A DNA stretch of 42,349 nt from UBA2428 sp002343545 (lineage in GTDB: Bacteria; Bdellovibrionota; UBA2428), in NCBI GenBank assembly GCA_937952285.1, contig CALFZE010000086.1, positions 1 through 42,349 on the forward strand, read 5' to 3'. Position numbers and translations under genes: made by a program. Under the pieces are notes generated by a model, which saw only the letters and a program-made list of their open reading frames with translations, was not told where the DNA came from and did not search any database. Each line of letters opens with the position of its first letter. Within the stretch, counting starts at the first letter, position 1. Of this stretch, positions 1-8,130 are shown piece by piece.

Positions 1-540
1 TCATCCGGTTGAATTCAACGGGTCTCGCCTCTGCATCACCCGGGGGCTCCACGAGATCAGCCGCTTGGGGGTCGCGCTCGGCCCCGGCCGCAGCGAACGC
101 CGGTCGAGCCCACGCCAAGCTCCGCGCACGTCGCGCGCGCGCGGCAACTGCCAGATCGCGTCGGCGCCGCGGGACAAGCGAGCCGCCGCCTCGACGAAGA
201 ACGAGACGGAAACTTCGTCGCCCGACTCAAGGCTCAAAAACCATTCGTCCGCCGGGGCCGCGCGGGCCGCCGCAATCCAAAGCTCGGCACGCGTGGCGGA
301 AGCCCCCAGGCGCTCGGCCGCGAAGACCCACGGAGAAATCTGCTTCTCTTTCTCGAGGATACGCACGACCTCGAGATCGCGCGGGGGCGGGCTTCCTTCG
401 TCGACGACCCTTAGCCGACAGCTCAACGGGAGCGGCGAGCGGGCCTGGGCATAAAAAAGCCAGGCCCCGTGCAGGGCCGTCAAGCTCCGCTGCAAGCCCG
501 AGAGATCGTCGCGATGCCACAGAAAGATTGAAAGCGGCAT
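1..540 (-). CDS. Short glycosyltransferase-2-like protein, 179 aa
   Basis: The stop codon occupies the first three bases of the window, so the gene is complete. The N-terminus (PLSIFLWHRDDLSGLQRSL, then LRVVDEGSPP near residues 43-52) resembles the opening strand and the VDDGS region of GT-A glycosyltransferases. The stretch LGASATRAELWIAA, followed by EWFLSLESGDEVS near residue 100, resembles the later acceptor and DxD region. There is no clear DxD and the protein is shorter than normal GT2 enzymes (over 220 aa), so it may be a degenerate or single-domain relative. No signal peptide or membrane segment is seen. It is divergent from the protease gene at 637. Family assignment is weak. Confidence 0.6.
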   Translation of the reverse strand: MPLSIFLWHRDDLSGLQRSLTALHGAWLFYAQARSPLPLSCRLRVVDEGSPPPRDLEVVRILEKEKQISPWVFAAERLGASATRAELWIAAARAAPADEWFLSLESGDEVSVSFFVEAAARLSRGADAIWQLPRARDVRGAWRGLDRRSLRPGPSATPKRLISWSPRVMQRRDPLNSTG

Positions 541-600
541 GATTCCCCCGGGGACTATCTTATTCGAATTCCCGACCTTTTCGCCTCTTTGTTAAGACAT

Positions 601-630
601 TTGACTCAATGCGTTAATGTGGGGTAAAAT
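601..630 (+). promoter_or_regulatory. Putative sigma70-type promoter of the S8 protease gene
   Basis: TTGACT (601-606) and TAAAAT (625-630) are separated by 18 bases and match bacterial -35 and -10 hexamers well. Transcription would be expected to start about 6-7 bases after the -10 box, which is the ATG at 637, so the transcript would be leaderless or almost so. This is inferred from sequence only. Confidence 0.45.
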
Positions 631-636
631 TCTGAA

Positions 637-1884
637 ATGCCAATGCTTTTTCGTCGAGGACTCGCTTCGCTGGGAGTCACTCTCTCGCTTCTCGCGAGCC
701 TTCCGGCCGGAGCCGAAAAAGCGGCGGCTCCCATTGGCGTCGCGCTCGTCGACGCGTCCATCGACACGAATCACCCGTCTCTTCAGCCTTACCTCGACGA
801 GGCCTACTTCGAGCCTTTTCTCGTCATGCGCAACGGTCGCCAGAGCTCGCTCGCGGCGCTGAACCGCTTGCTCAAGCTTGAGTACCGGAAGGCCCTTGCC
901 TCGGCCGACCCCGCGCTCCGAACGGTCATGGAAGACATGAACCTCGCCGCGCAGATCGAGGCCGACCCAGGCTGCCTCCCGCGCCTCTCCGCCCAGGAAA
1001 AAACGGAATACCTCGCGGCCCGCGGCCGGCTCCGCGACCGGGAGCTCATCGCGAAGGCCCGCACGCACCCCGCCTTTAACGCCTACCGCGCCTCTCTGCA
1101 CGGCACCCACGTCGCGAGCCTGCTCGTGAAAGGCTTGCGCCCCGAGACGCGCCTCCTCCACGTTCCCTACCTCGTCGAAAATATCAATCCGCAGCTCGAG
1201 GACCACGGATTTCTGGGTTTCCTTTCGAACTTGAACCAAGTCTTCACGAACGTCGACAAGGCGCTCAAGCGCGGCAACGTGCGCGTCGTGAACGTCTCGG
1301 CCGGCCTGGCGGTGCAGCCCCTTACCCCGGCGTCAGACCTGATTCCGGACCCGACGCCCTTGCTCTTCGCCCTTTTGCCGCTGGGACCCCTCGTGACCGC
1401 GTTCAACTTCAAAGGTCTCTTCGTCGAGAACGAAGCCGCGCTCCGCCGCATCATTCTCAGCAGCATCGAGGACCTCACGAGCAAGAACCCGAACACGGTC
1501 TTCGTCTTCTCGGCCGGGAACGTGCGCAGCGACGTCAGCACGACGAAGAACGACTTCGTCCACCTCGCGCGTCCGAACGTCCTGAGCGTCGCCGCCCTCG
1601 CCCGAGACGGCTCCATCGCTTCGTTCTCGAACTACTCGCCCGAGCACATCGACGTGGCCGCGCCGGGCACCTGCATCCGGGGCGCCCGCGCCGGCGGCGG
1701 CGAAATGCGGGTCAGCGGCACGAGCCAAGCGACGCCGATCGTCGCCAACGCCCTCGCCAAGATTTTCGAGGAGAATCCGGATTGGTCCGCCGAGACCGCG
1801 ATGCGCCACTTCCTCGAGAACGTCGCGAAGAAGGACCCGATGCACGACTACACCGTGCGCGACGGCCGGGTCTTCACGCCCTGA
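637..1884 (+). CDS. Secreted subtilisin-like serine protease (peptidase family S8)
   Basis: A 415-aa serine endopeptidase, probably exported: a basic N-terminus and a hydrophobic stretch end near PAGAEKAA (residues 24-31). The catalytic triad is complete: Asp39 in VALVDASIDTNHPSL, His155 in LHGTHVASL and Ser363 in SGTSQATPIVA. The oxyanion Asn295 sits in FSAGN. About 115 residues separate Asp39 from His155, where subtilisins have about 30, so a largely helical insertion (about residues 50-150) lies there. There is no room for a long propeptide before Asp39, so folding may rely on the insertion or on another factor. The start at 637 is followed by a second ATG at 643; a -10-like box ends at 630. 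It is convergent with the hypothetical gene at 1903. Confidence 0.93.
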   Translation: MPMLFRRGLASLGVTLSLLASLPAGAEKAAAPIGVALVDASIDTNHPSLQPYLDEAYFEPFLVMRNGRQSSLAALNRLLKLEYRKALASADPALRTVMEDMNLAAQIEADPGCLPRLSAQEKTEYLAARGRLRDRELIAKARTHPAFNAYRASLHGTHVASLLVKGLRPETRLLHVPYLVENINPQLEDHGFLGFLSNLNQVFTNVDKALKRGNVRVVNVSAGLAVQPLTPASDLIPDPTPLLFALLPLGPLVTAFNFKGLFVENEAALRRIILSSIEDLTSKNPNTVFVFSAGNVRSDVSTTKNDFVHLARPNVLSVAALARDGSIASFSNYSPEHIDVAAPGTCIRGARAGGGEMRVSGTSQATPIVANALAKIFEENPDWSAETAMRHFLENVAKKDPMHDYTVRDGRVFTP

Positions 1885-1902
1885 GGCGCCGGCCTCCCGA
1901 CC

Positions 1903-2337
1903 TTAGCGGAGCTTCACGCAGCTTCGCAGGGCGCCCCGCGCTTCGAACATGCTCGAAGGGTATTCCTGGTCGCGGACTTCGAGGATGAAATCGCCGCCTT
2001 CGAGGCCCTGCAGGCGACCGCTCACGCGGAGCTTGTACTCCAAGCGCGCGCCCGAGCCTTCGCCTTCGAAGTGAAAACGGTCGTCGTCGCGGAACTCGAG
2101 CTGGGACCAGAGCCCGGTCAAGAAAACCGAATCTTTGAGAAGAACGTCCGTCGTCCCTTCTTCGAAGGAATCCAAGCGAATCAAGTCGCCGGCTTCGACG
2201 TCGAAGATCTCGGGCAAGGTGCCGGGAGCCTCGATCACGCATTCGACGGCGGATTGCACTTCGAAAACGGAAGTGAGTTGGAAGTCCGACAAGTCGCTAA
2301 GACCCGTCGCGAATAAGAGGGGAACCTTCCAAATCAT
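1903..2337 (-). CDS. Hypothetical acidic protein, weak SpoA/FliM-N resemblance, 144 aa
   Basis: A 144-aa soluble acidic protein without signal peptide or membrane segment. The middle (VECVIEAPGTLPEIFDVEAG then DLIRLDSFEEG, residues about 31-60) resembles the beta-rich SpoA domain found in FliM, FliN and type III secretion proteins, where a GD-(V/L)-I-x-L motif follows a strand pair. The match is by eye and weak, and no flagellar or secretion genes are nearby. The start at 2337 is preceded by a G-rich stretch rather than a clear ribosome site. It is convergent with the S8 protease, separated by 18 bases, and divergent from the glycerophosphodiesterase operon. Confidence 0.6.
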   Translation of the reverse strand: MIWKVPLLFATGLSDLSDFQLTSVFEVQSAVECVIEAPGTLPEIFDVEAGDLIRLDSFEEGTTDVLLKDSVFLTGLWSQLEFRDDDRFHFEGEGSGARLEYKLRVSGRLQGLEGGDFILEVRDQEYPSSMFEARGALRSCVKLR

Positions 2338-2514
2338 CGGCCCCCAGAGGTATCACGAAGGGGCAGGACTTCCAAGCGCATTGCACCGCGGCGTGCGCCG
2401 CCCCTTGGGCCGGGCTCCCCCTGACGCAGTCCTGACAGGCGCCCGCGCCCGCTCAATGTTCCGCGGCCCGACTCGATGTTAAGGTTTCTATGGGGTATTG
2501 GAGAGGGGGAACGG

Positions 2515-3405
2515 ATGAACGCACGATTCGTGATTGCGGGACTTTTCCTGGGCAGCGTGGTTTCCGCCCACGCTATTGAAGTCCAGGGCCATCGCGGGGC
2601 CCGAGCTCGCCGACCGGAGAACACGCTTTCGGCTTTCCGCTACGCGTACCAAATCGGCGTCGACGTCATCGAACTCGACCTCGCGGTCACCAAGGACGAT
2701 CGCATCGTCGTGACCCACGACCTCACGATCAACCCCAAGATCTGCCTGGGCCCGACGGGAGCCCGCCTGCGGATGCCGACGCCCGCCATCCGCTCGCTCA
2801 CGCTCGAGGAGATCCGGCGTTTCGATTGCGGCAGCCTGCGCAACCCGGACTTCCCGAACCAGGTCGCCGCGCCCGGCGAAAAAATGCCGACTTTCGAGGA
2901 ATTCCTGGATTTCTTCGCCCAGGCCGTGCGCGAGAACCGCGTGCCGAACCTGCGCATGAACGTCGAGACGAAGACCTCGCCCAAGGTCCCGGGCCTCTCG
3001 ACGGATCCCGAATCCTTCGTGCGTCTCGTGCTGAGCGCCGTGCGCCGGCACGGCCTCGAAGACCGTCTCATCCTGCAAAGCTTCGACAAGCGCACGCTGC
3101 AAGCGGCCCGCAAGCTCTACCCGGGCGTCGTGATCTCGGCGCTCGACGACCGCCCGTGGCGCAACCCGCTCAGCTACCTCTCGGACATCCACCCCGAGTT
3201 CTACTCGCCCGGCATCTACTGGCTGGGCCTGCTGACCTCGAAGCCGGCCGTGCAGCTCATGAACGCGCTCGGCATCGGCGTCGTCCCCTACACCGCCAAC
3301 ACGCCCAAGGACTGGGATCGTCTCATCCGCAACGGCGTGCGAGGTATCATCACGGATGATCCCTACGGATTGATCGAGCATCTTAAGCAGAGAGGACTTC
3401 GATGA
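2515..3405 (+). CDS. Exported glycerophosphodiester phosphodiesterase (GDPD family)
   Basis: It hydrolyses glycerophosphodiesters, the deacylated remains of phospholipids, to glycerol-3-phosphate and an alcohol. This is a 296-aa TIM-barrel enzyme of the GDPD family. QGHRGARARRPENTLSAF carries the HRG and PENT motifs, VIELDLAVTKDDRIVVTHD supplies the metal-binding Glu, Asp and His, and NVETKT is the second Glu/Lys motif. The chosen start at 2515 follows a strong purine-rich site (GAGAGGGGGA) and gives a classical signal peptide ending in VVSAHA (cut near residue 20); a start at 2476 would add 13 residues in front of it. The stop overlaps the next start as ATGA, so it is coupled to the ABC importer. 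This context resembles periplasmic GlpQ more than cytosolic UgpQ. Confidence 0.93.
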   Translation: MNARFVIAGLFLGSVVSAHAIEVQGHRGARARRPENTLSAFRYAYQIGVDVIELDLAVTKDDRIVVTHDLTINPKICLGPTGARLRMPTPAIRSLTLEEIRRFDCGSLRNPDFPNQVAAPGEKMPTFEEFLDFFAQAVRENRVPNLRMNVETKTSPKVPGLSTDPESFVRLVLSAVRRHGLEDRLILQSFDKRTLQAARKLYPGVVISALDDRPWRNPLSYLSDIHPEFYSPGIYWLGLLTSKPAVQLMNALGIGVVPYTANTPKDWDRLIRNGVRGIITDDPYGLIEHLKQRGLR

Positions 3406-4400
3406 CCTTCACCCGGATCAAAGCGCTCGGTTTCGTCGTGGCCGCGACCGCCCTTCTCTCCGCCTGTAAAAAGGACGAGCAGACGGTCTGGATCTACGCG
3501 AGCTACTACAAGGAAGTCATCGCGATGCACGCTCCCGTGCTCAAGGCGGCCTTCCCCGACGTCAAGATCCAGTGGTACCAAGCGGGTTCGGAGAACGTCT
3601 CGGCCAAGATCCAGGCCGAGCTCACGGGCGGCCAGCCCCAAGCCGACATCATGATGACGTCGGACATGTTCTTCTTCCAGGAGCTCGCCGAGAAGGGCGA
3701 GCTCGCCCCGCTCCAGGATCCGGCTTTCCTCAAGCTCCCGGCCGAAAACCTCGACCCCGAACGCCGCTTCGCGCTCTCGCGCTGGCCCGTCATGGTGCTC
3801 ATCCATAACGAAAGCGTGCCCGAGGCCGAGCGTCCGAAGTCCTTCAAGGACCTCGTCGACCCTCGCTTCAAGGGCAAGATCACGATGCCCTCACCCCTCG
3901 AATCGGGCAGCGCCATGAGCGCCGCGCTCTACCTCAAGAAGATGTACGGCGAGGAGTACTTCAAGGGCCTCCGCGCGAACGACATGCTCGCGGCCGGCGG
4001 CAACGGCGCGACGCTCTCGCGCGTGCAATCCGGCGAAAAGACCGTCGGCATGGTCCTCATCGAGAACGTGCTGCAGGCCATGGAAAAGGGGCAGAAGAAC
4101 GTGCGCTTCGTCATCCCGTCCGAGGGCGCGCTCGCCATCGGATCGCCGATCGCCGTGCTCAAACGCGGCCGCAACGCCGAAGTCGCGCAGAAGATCGCGG
4201 CCTGGTTCATGTCGTCCGACGCGCAGGATTTGCTCATCAAAGGCTGGATCTACTCCGCGATCCCCGGATCGCCGACGCCCGCGGGCGCGCCCGAATGGAG
4301 CGCCCTCAAGCTCGCTCCCTGGGACCTTGGCACCTTCCGCGAGTGGTCGAAGGAGCGCCAAGCGACCAAGGACATGTTCCAGAACATCGTCCTTCGCTGA
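3402..4400 (+). CDS. ABC importer solute-binding lipoprotein (iron/organophosphate type)
   Basis: A 332-aa periplasmic binding protein of the FbpA/AfuA-like cluster, anchored as a lipoprotein: the lipobox LLSAC puts the lipid on Cys22. WIYASYY, the ADIMMTSDMFFF strand, GGNGATLSRVQSGE and GSPIAVLKRGRNAEVAQKIAAWFMSS are typical of this family. True Fe(III)-binding members have a Tyr-Tyr pair about ten residues after the GE(V/T) motif. Here that place reads LIENVLQ (residues 219-225), with no tyrosine, so iron is unlikely as ligand. Family relatives bind sugar phosphates or phosphonates. Being coupled (ATGA overlap) to a glycerophosphodiesterase suggests a phosphate ester such as glycerol-3-phosphate; this is inference. 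Confidence 0.88.
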   Translation: MTFTRIKALGFVVAATALLSACKKDEQTVWIYASYYKEVIAMHAPVLKAAFPDVKIQWYQAGSENVSAKIQAELTGGQPQADIMMTSDMFFFQELAEKGELAPLQDPAFLKLPAENLDPERRFALSRWPVMVLIHNESVPEAERPKSFKDLVDPRFKGKITMPSPLESGSAMSAALYLKKMYGEEYFKGLRANDMLAAGGNGATLSRVQSGEKTVGMVLIENVLQAMEKGQKNVRFVIPSEGALAIGSPIAVLKRGRNAEVAQKIAAWFMSSDAQDLLIKGWIYSAIPGSPTPAGAPEWSALKLAPWDLGTFREWSKERQATKDMFQNIVLR

Positions 4401-4421
4401 TCGAAGGTCGGGATCGTCGCG

Positions 4422-5957
4422 GTGGCCATCAGCGAATTCTGGCAGGACGCGATCTGGAACACGGCCGTCGTCGCGCTCGGCGTGACCGCGCTGGCCGGCC
4501 TCCTGGCCGTCCCGTACGCGTGGCTGCTTGAGCGCACGAACCTGCCGGGCCGCCGCGCGCTCGCCGCGATGTTGACCTTCCCCTACGTCCTGCCTTCCTA
4601 CCTGCTCGCGATCGCCTGGATCGTGCTCGCGAACCCGGCCGTCGGCTGGCTCAACCTGCTCGCCAAGCAGCTTTTCGGCTTCGAAGGGGCGTGGATCGAC
4701 ATCTACGGACTCGCGGGCATCGTCTTCATCGAAGGCACGGCGCTCTTCCCGATCGTCTTCGTGAGTTTCCGCGCCGGACTTCAGCGCCTGGACCCGAGCC
4801 TCGAGGACGCCGCGCGTATGTCGGGCGCGGGGCCGCTCACCGTCTTCTGGCGCGTGACGGCGCCCCTGCTCAAGAACACCTACCTCGCGGCGCTCATCGC
4901 GGTGCTGCTCGCCTCGATCGCGAGCTTCGGCGTGCCGGCCATGATCGGCGCGCCCGGCCGCCGCTACGTGCTCACGACCGCGCTCTACTCCCTCGTCAAG
5001 CAAGGTAGCGAAGACGCGCTCTTCCTGGCCTTCGAGATCTCGGCCGCGCTCGCGATTTTCGCGGTGCTCTTCGTCGTGCTTTCGCAGGTCCTTACGCGCC
5101 GGAAGGCCGCGCTCGTCGGCGGCGTCACGAGCCGGGCCTCGCTCACGGAGCTCGGCGCGTACCGCTGGCCGGCGGCTTGCTTCTGCTGGGGACTCGCCGC
5201 GCTTCTCATCGCGTTGCCGCTCGGCGCCCTCGTGCTGTCGAGCTTCCAAGTCACGCCCGGCGCCCTCTCGCTCGAGACCTTCGGCCTCACGAAGTGGGTC
5301 TACGTGCTCACGGAACTCCCGGGTTTCGGCTCGGCCGTTTGGGTGAGCCTCGAGACCGCCGCGCTCGCCGCGCTTCTCGTGGTCGGCCTCTCGCTCGCGA
5401 TCGCGATCGTCGCCTGGACGGGGCACTACGGGCGTCGCCGGCGGTGGCGCTCGCTCGCGCGCGTCGCCGACGGGCTCGCCTCGCTCGCCTACTCGACGCC
5501 GGGCACGGTGCTCGCGCTCGTGCTCATCCTCTTCTGGACCGCGGTGCCCACGCTCTCGCTCGCGAACACGAGCTTCGCGCTCGTCGTCGCCTTCGTCGTG
5601 AAGTACATGCTGCTCGGCCTGAAGACGGTCGAGCCCGCCGCCTTCCTCGTGCACCCGAGCCTCATCGAAGCCGCCAAGCTTTCGGGCGCCGGCCCCTTCG
5701 CCACACTCTGGCGCATCTGGATCCCGCTCTTGCGTCCCGCCCTCCTCGGCGCGGGCCTGCTCGTGTTCATGCCCTGCCTCTCGGAGCTCACGATGTCGAT
5801 CCTGCTCCACGGCCCCGGCACCGAGAACCTGGGCGTGCTGCTCTTCCAACTCCAAGAATACGCCGACCGCGCGTCGGCGGCCGTCATCGGCACGATCCTG
5901 CTGCTGACACTCTTCGCATTCAACTTCGTGGCCGGGAGAATCACGCGTGAGCCTTAA
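4422..5957 (+). CDS. ABC importer permease with two fused transmembrane domains
   Basis: A 511-aa inner membrane protein with about twelve hydrophobic segments in two homologous halves, as in FbpB/AfuB-type permeases. Each half holds an EAA coupling loop: EDAARMSGAGPLTVFWRV near residues 128-145, and IEAAKLSGAGPFATLWRI near residues 416-433. These contact the ATPase. The reading frame starts with GTG at 4422, preceded by AAGGTCGGGA; no ATG is available before the first helix. It lies 21 bases after the binding-protein gene and overlaps the ATPase gene by 11 bases, so all three subunits are probably made together. Substrate is unknown; see the binding protein. Confidence 0.92.
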   Translation: MAISEFWQDAIWNTAVVALGVTALAGLLAVPYAWLLERTNLPGRRALAAMLTFPYVLPSYLLAIAWIVLANPAVGWLNLLAKQLFGFEGAWIDIYGLAGIVFIEGTALFPIVFVSFRAGLQRLDPSLEDAARMSGAGPLTVFWRVTAPLLKNTYLAALIAVLLASIASFGVPAMIGAPGRRYVLTTALYSLVKQGSEDALFLAFEISAALAIFAVLFVVLSQVLTRRKAALVGGVTSRASLTELGAYRWPAACFCWGLAALLIALPLGALVLSSFQVTPGALSLETFGLTKWVYVLTELPGFGSAVWVSLETAALAALLVVGLSLAIAIVAWTGHYGRRRRWRSLARVADGLASLAYSTPGTVLALVLILFWTAVPTLSLANTSFALVVAFVVKYMLLGLKTVEPAAFLVHPSLIEAAKLSGAGPFATLWRIWIPLLRPALLGAGLLVFMPCLSELTMSILLHGPGTENLGVLLFQLQEYADRASAAVIGTILLLTLFAFNFVAGRITREP

Positions 5958-6696
5958 GATCGAAAAACTCTCCAAGTGGTTCGCCGAGTCGACGGGTCCC
6001 CAGGGACCCAAGCGCGTCCTGAACGCCCTCGACCTCGAGTTCAAGGCGGGTCAATTCTACGGCCTGCTCGGTCCCTCGGGCTGCGGCAAGACGACGCTCC
6101 TGCGCATCGTCGCGGGCCTCGACCGCGCGAACGAGGGCAAGCTCTCGCTCGACGGCCAAGCCTTCTTCGACGCGGCGTCGAGCGCCTTCACGCCGCCCGA
6201 GCAACGTAACATCGGCATGGTGTTCCAGAACTACGCCGTTTGGCCCCACATGACGGTTTTCGAGAACGTCGCCTTCCCGCTGCGCATCCGCAAGCGTCCC
6301 GAGGACGAGATCCGTCGCGACGTGAACGCGATGCTCGAGACGGTACAGCTCGGCGGTTTGGCCGAGCGCCGCCCGCACCAACTCTCCGGCGGCCAACAGC
6401 AACGCGTCGCGCTCGCGCGCGCGCTCGTGCAGCGGCCCAAGCTGCTGCTCCTCGACGAGCCGCTTTCGAATTTGGACGCGCATTTGCGGGACATCATGCG
6501 CAAGGAGCTCCGCGAGCTTCAGCGTAAGTTCGAGCTCACGGCGATCATCGTGACGCACGACTGGGACGACGCCAGCCGTCTCTGCGACCGCGTCGTCGTG
6601 CTCCGCGACGGGCACATCGAACAGGACGACTCGCCCGCGGCCGTCTTTGAGCGGCCGGCGAGCGAGTTCGTTCGCCGCATCACGCGGCAGATCTAA
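5947..6696 (+). CDS. ABC importer ATPase
   Basis: A 249-aa nucleotide-binding subunit that powers the importer. Motifs seen: Walker A GPSGCGKTT (residues 42-50), Q-loop Gln94 in MVFQNYAVWPHM, signature LSGGQQQR (146-153), Walker B LLLLDEPLSNLD (166-177) and the switch His204 in VTHD. It ends just after the ATPase core; many iron- or sugar-type importer ATPases have a C-terminal TOBE regulatory domain of about 100 residues, which is missing here. The GTG start overlaps the end of the permease by 11 bases. Its stop is 3 bases from the stop of the convergent gene at 6700, so no separate terminator fits between them. Confidence 0.95.
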   Translation: MSLKIEKLSKWFAESTGPQGPKRVLNALDLEFKAGQFYGLLGPSGCGKTTLLRIVAGLDRANEGKLSLDGQAFFDAASSAFTPPEQRNIGMVFQNYAVWPHMTVFENVAFPLRIRKRPEDEIRRDVNAMLETVQLGGLAERRPHQLSGGQQQRVALARALVQRPKLLLLDEPLSNLDAHLRDIMRKELRELQRKFELTAIIVTHDWDDASRLCDRVVVLRDGHIEQDDSPAAVFERPASEFVRRITRQI

Positions 6697-6699
6697 CGG

Positions 6700-7290
6700 C
6701 TACCGACCCCAACGGATCTCGAGCTTGCCCTTGCGAGCGTCGTAATGAATCGAGTACGGACCGAGGGTAGCACCCTGGACAAAACGATCCATACGGTGCG
6801 ACTGCAGGGAAGCTAGCGAAGCTTTGGAACAAGGATTCTTCGCGATAGCTTCACGGTTCATCCCCGCGAAGGGAAACTTGCGGATCGTGTTGGCCGCGAG
6901 AATTTGCGCCGCTTCACCGGTCGCTAAGAGCGACGAGTGCCGGAAGCTGTTGAGGCTCGCGAGCGTCTGGTAGACCGACTTGTAACCAAGAAAGTTGCCG
7001 TTTGAACACGCCAGCACGAGCGCCACGAGCGACGAGCTCTGCGGCGTCTTTCCGACGATCGTCAGGAAGGAATGGGACTGGCCCGAAAACCCCACGTAGC
7101 GAACGCGCGCCGGGGTCAGGTCGACCTTCCCCGAGGACCAATTGCCCTCGGTACGGATCTTGGCTTCAAACTCCGAATTCCAAACGATGTAGCCCACCTC
7201 GGGTTCTTCGTCGTAGGCCCTGGCGGACGAGGAAATGACCACGGCCGAGAGTCCCAAGCACAAGGTCAAAAAAGAACGCGCGATGTCCAT
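6700..7290 (-). CDS. Exported hypothetical protein, 196 aa
   Basis: Not recognised. The start at 7290 is chosen because it gives a signal peptide (basic MDIARS, hydrophobic core, cut after SSSARA near residue 24) and a GGAGGGGG stretch lies about 13 bases upstream; a longer open frame to 7434 has no such support. The mature part is about 170 residues with two cysteines (in VLACSNG and KNPCSKA) that could form a disulfide. It mixes beta-strand-like segments (VGYIVWNSEFEAKI, PYSIHYDARKGKLEIRW) with a helical middle. It is convergent with the ABC operon and divergent from nothing close; the next gene upstream (peroxiredoxin) is on the same strand. Confidence 0.7.
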   Translation of the reverse strand: MDIARSFLTLCLGLSAVVISSSARAYDEEPEVGYIVWNSEFEAKIRTEGNWSSGKVDLTPARVRYVGFSGQSHSFLTIVGKTPQSSSLVALVLACSNGNFLGYKSVYQTLASLNSFRHSSLLATGEAAQILAANTIRKFPFAGMNREAIAKNPCSKASLASLQSHRMDRFVQGATLGPYSIHYDARKGKLEIRWGR

Positions 7291-7420
7291 TTTCACAGGT
7301 TTCCCCCTCCTTCTCCAGGAGCAAAGGGCGTACCCGGCGCAAACGAAGGAATTCAATAAGGAAGGCGCGAAGTTTACGCTCAAGGAACAAAGGACTGTCG
7401 AAAGCTTAGACGGAAGAGAA

Positions 7421-7450
7421 GCCGGGGCCCTCAAACGAAAGAGCCCCGGC
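7421..7450 (-). terminator. Putative terminator after the peroxiredoxin gene
   Basis: GCCGGGGC (7421-7428) pairs perfectly with GCCCCGGC (7443-7450) across a 14-base loop that can pair further. On the minus strand it is followed by TTCTCTTCC, a weak T-rich tail. It lies 28 bases after the peroxiredoxin stop codon. Confidence 0.5.
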
Positions 7451-7477
7451 CTCGAGTGGCGAGACCGGAATCAACGC

Positions 7478-8065
7478 TCAGGTCAGATTGCCGAAATAAT
7501 TCTTCAAACCGTCGTTCGTGGCCTTCATCGCGTTCTTGCCCTTGGACCAGTTGGCCGGGCAGACCTCGCCGTGCTCGTCGTGGTACTGGATCGCGTCGAG
7601 CGTGCGCAGGGCTTCGTCGACGTTACGTCCGAGCGGCAGGTTGTTGAGCGTGACGTGCTGAACGATGCCGTTCTTGTCGATGAGGAAGAGGCCACGGAAG
7701 GCCACGCCGCCGTCTTCGAAAAGCGTGCCGTAGCTGCGCGCGATCGTCTTGTGGATGTCGGCCAGGATCGGGTACTTCACGCCCTCGATGCCGCCCTGGG
7801 CGCGCGGGGTGCGCATCCAAGCCGAGTGCGAGAACTTGGAGTCGATCGAGCAAGCCACGAGCTCGCAGTTGCGCGACTTGAAGTCGTCGTACTTGTCGCT
7901 GAACGCGTGCAATTCCGTGGGGCACACGAAGGTGAAGTCGAGCGGGTAGAAGAAAAGGCAAAGGTATTTGCCCTTGAAGTCGTTCAGGCTGAGTTTCTTG
8001 AACTCACCGCCGATCGCGGCTTCCGCTTCGAAGTAGGGGGCTTTTTTTCCGACCAAGCTTTCCAT
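7478..8065 (-). CDS. Typical 2-Cys peroxiredoxin (AhpC/Prx1 type)
   Basis: It reduces hydrogen peroxide and organic peroxides in the cytosol, using a thiol donor. The 195-aa protein has the peroxidatic Cys48 in FYPLDFTFVCPTE and the resolving Cys169 in HGEVCPANW, the layout of the typical 2-Cys Prx1/AhpC class. The GGxGxxx-like segment (ARSYGTLFEDGGVAFRG) and a C-terminal YFGNL, resembling the YF motif, suggest a peroxide-sensitive enzyme. The start at 8065 has an ideal AGGAGG six bases upstream. No ahpF lies beside it; the thioredoxin reductase gene at 26557 could supply electrons through thioredoxin. It lies 65 bases after the FAD-like gene on the same strand. Confidence 0.96.
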   Translation of the reverse strand: MESLVGKKAPYFEAEAAIGGEFKKLSLNDFKGKYLCLFFYPLDFTFVCPTELHAFSDKYDDFKSRNCELVACSIDSKFSHSAWMRTPRAQGGIEGVKYPILADIHKTIARSYGTLFEDGGVAFRGLFLIDKNGIVQHVTLNNLPLGRNVDEALRTLDAIQYHDEHGEVCPANWSKGKNAMKATNDGLKNYFGNLT

Positions 8066-8130
8066 GTATCCTCCTGATGAGGCGTGGATAGCACAGAAGC
8101 GGCGCCTTGGCTGTCCCGGCTTGATCGAGG

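Noticed and set aside
3891..6044. A 717-codon open frame on the minus strand across the ABC operon
   Set aside because: The product is almost wholly Arg, Glu, Ala, Asp and His with no domain, and it is antisense to three clear ABC importer genes.
3402..6696. Annotation of the importer as an Fe(III) transporter (FbpABC)
   Set aside because: The tyrosine pair that binds iron is absent from the binding protein, and the operon starts with a glycerophosphodiesterase.
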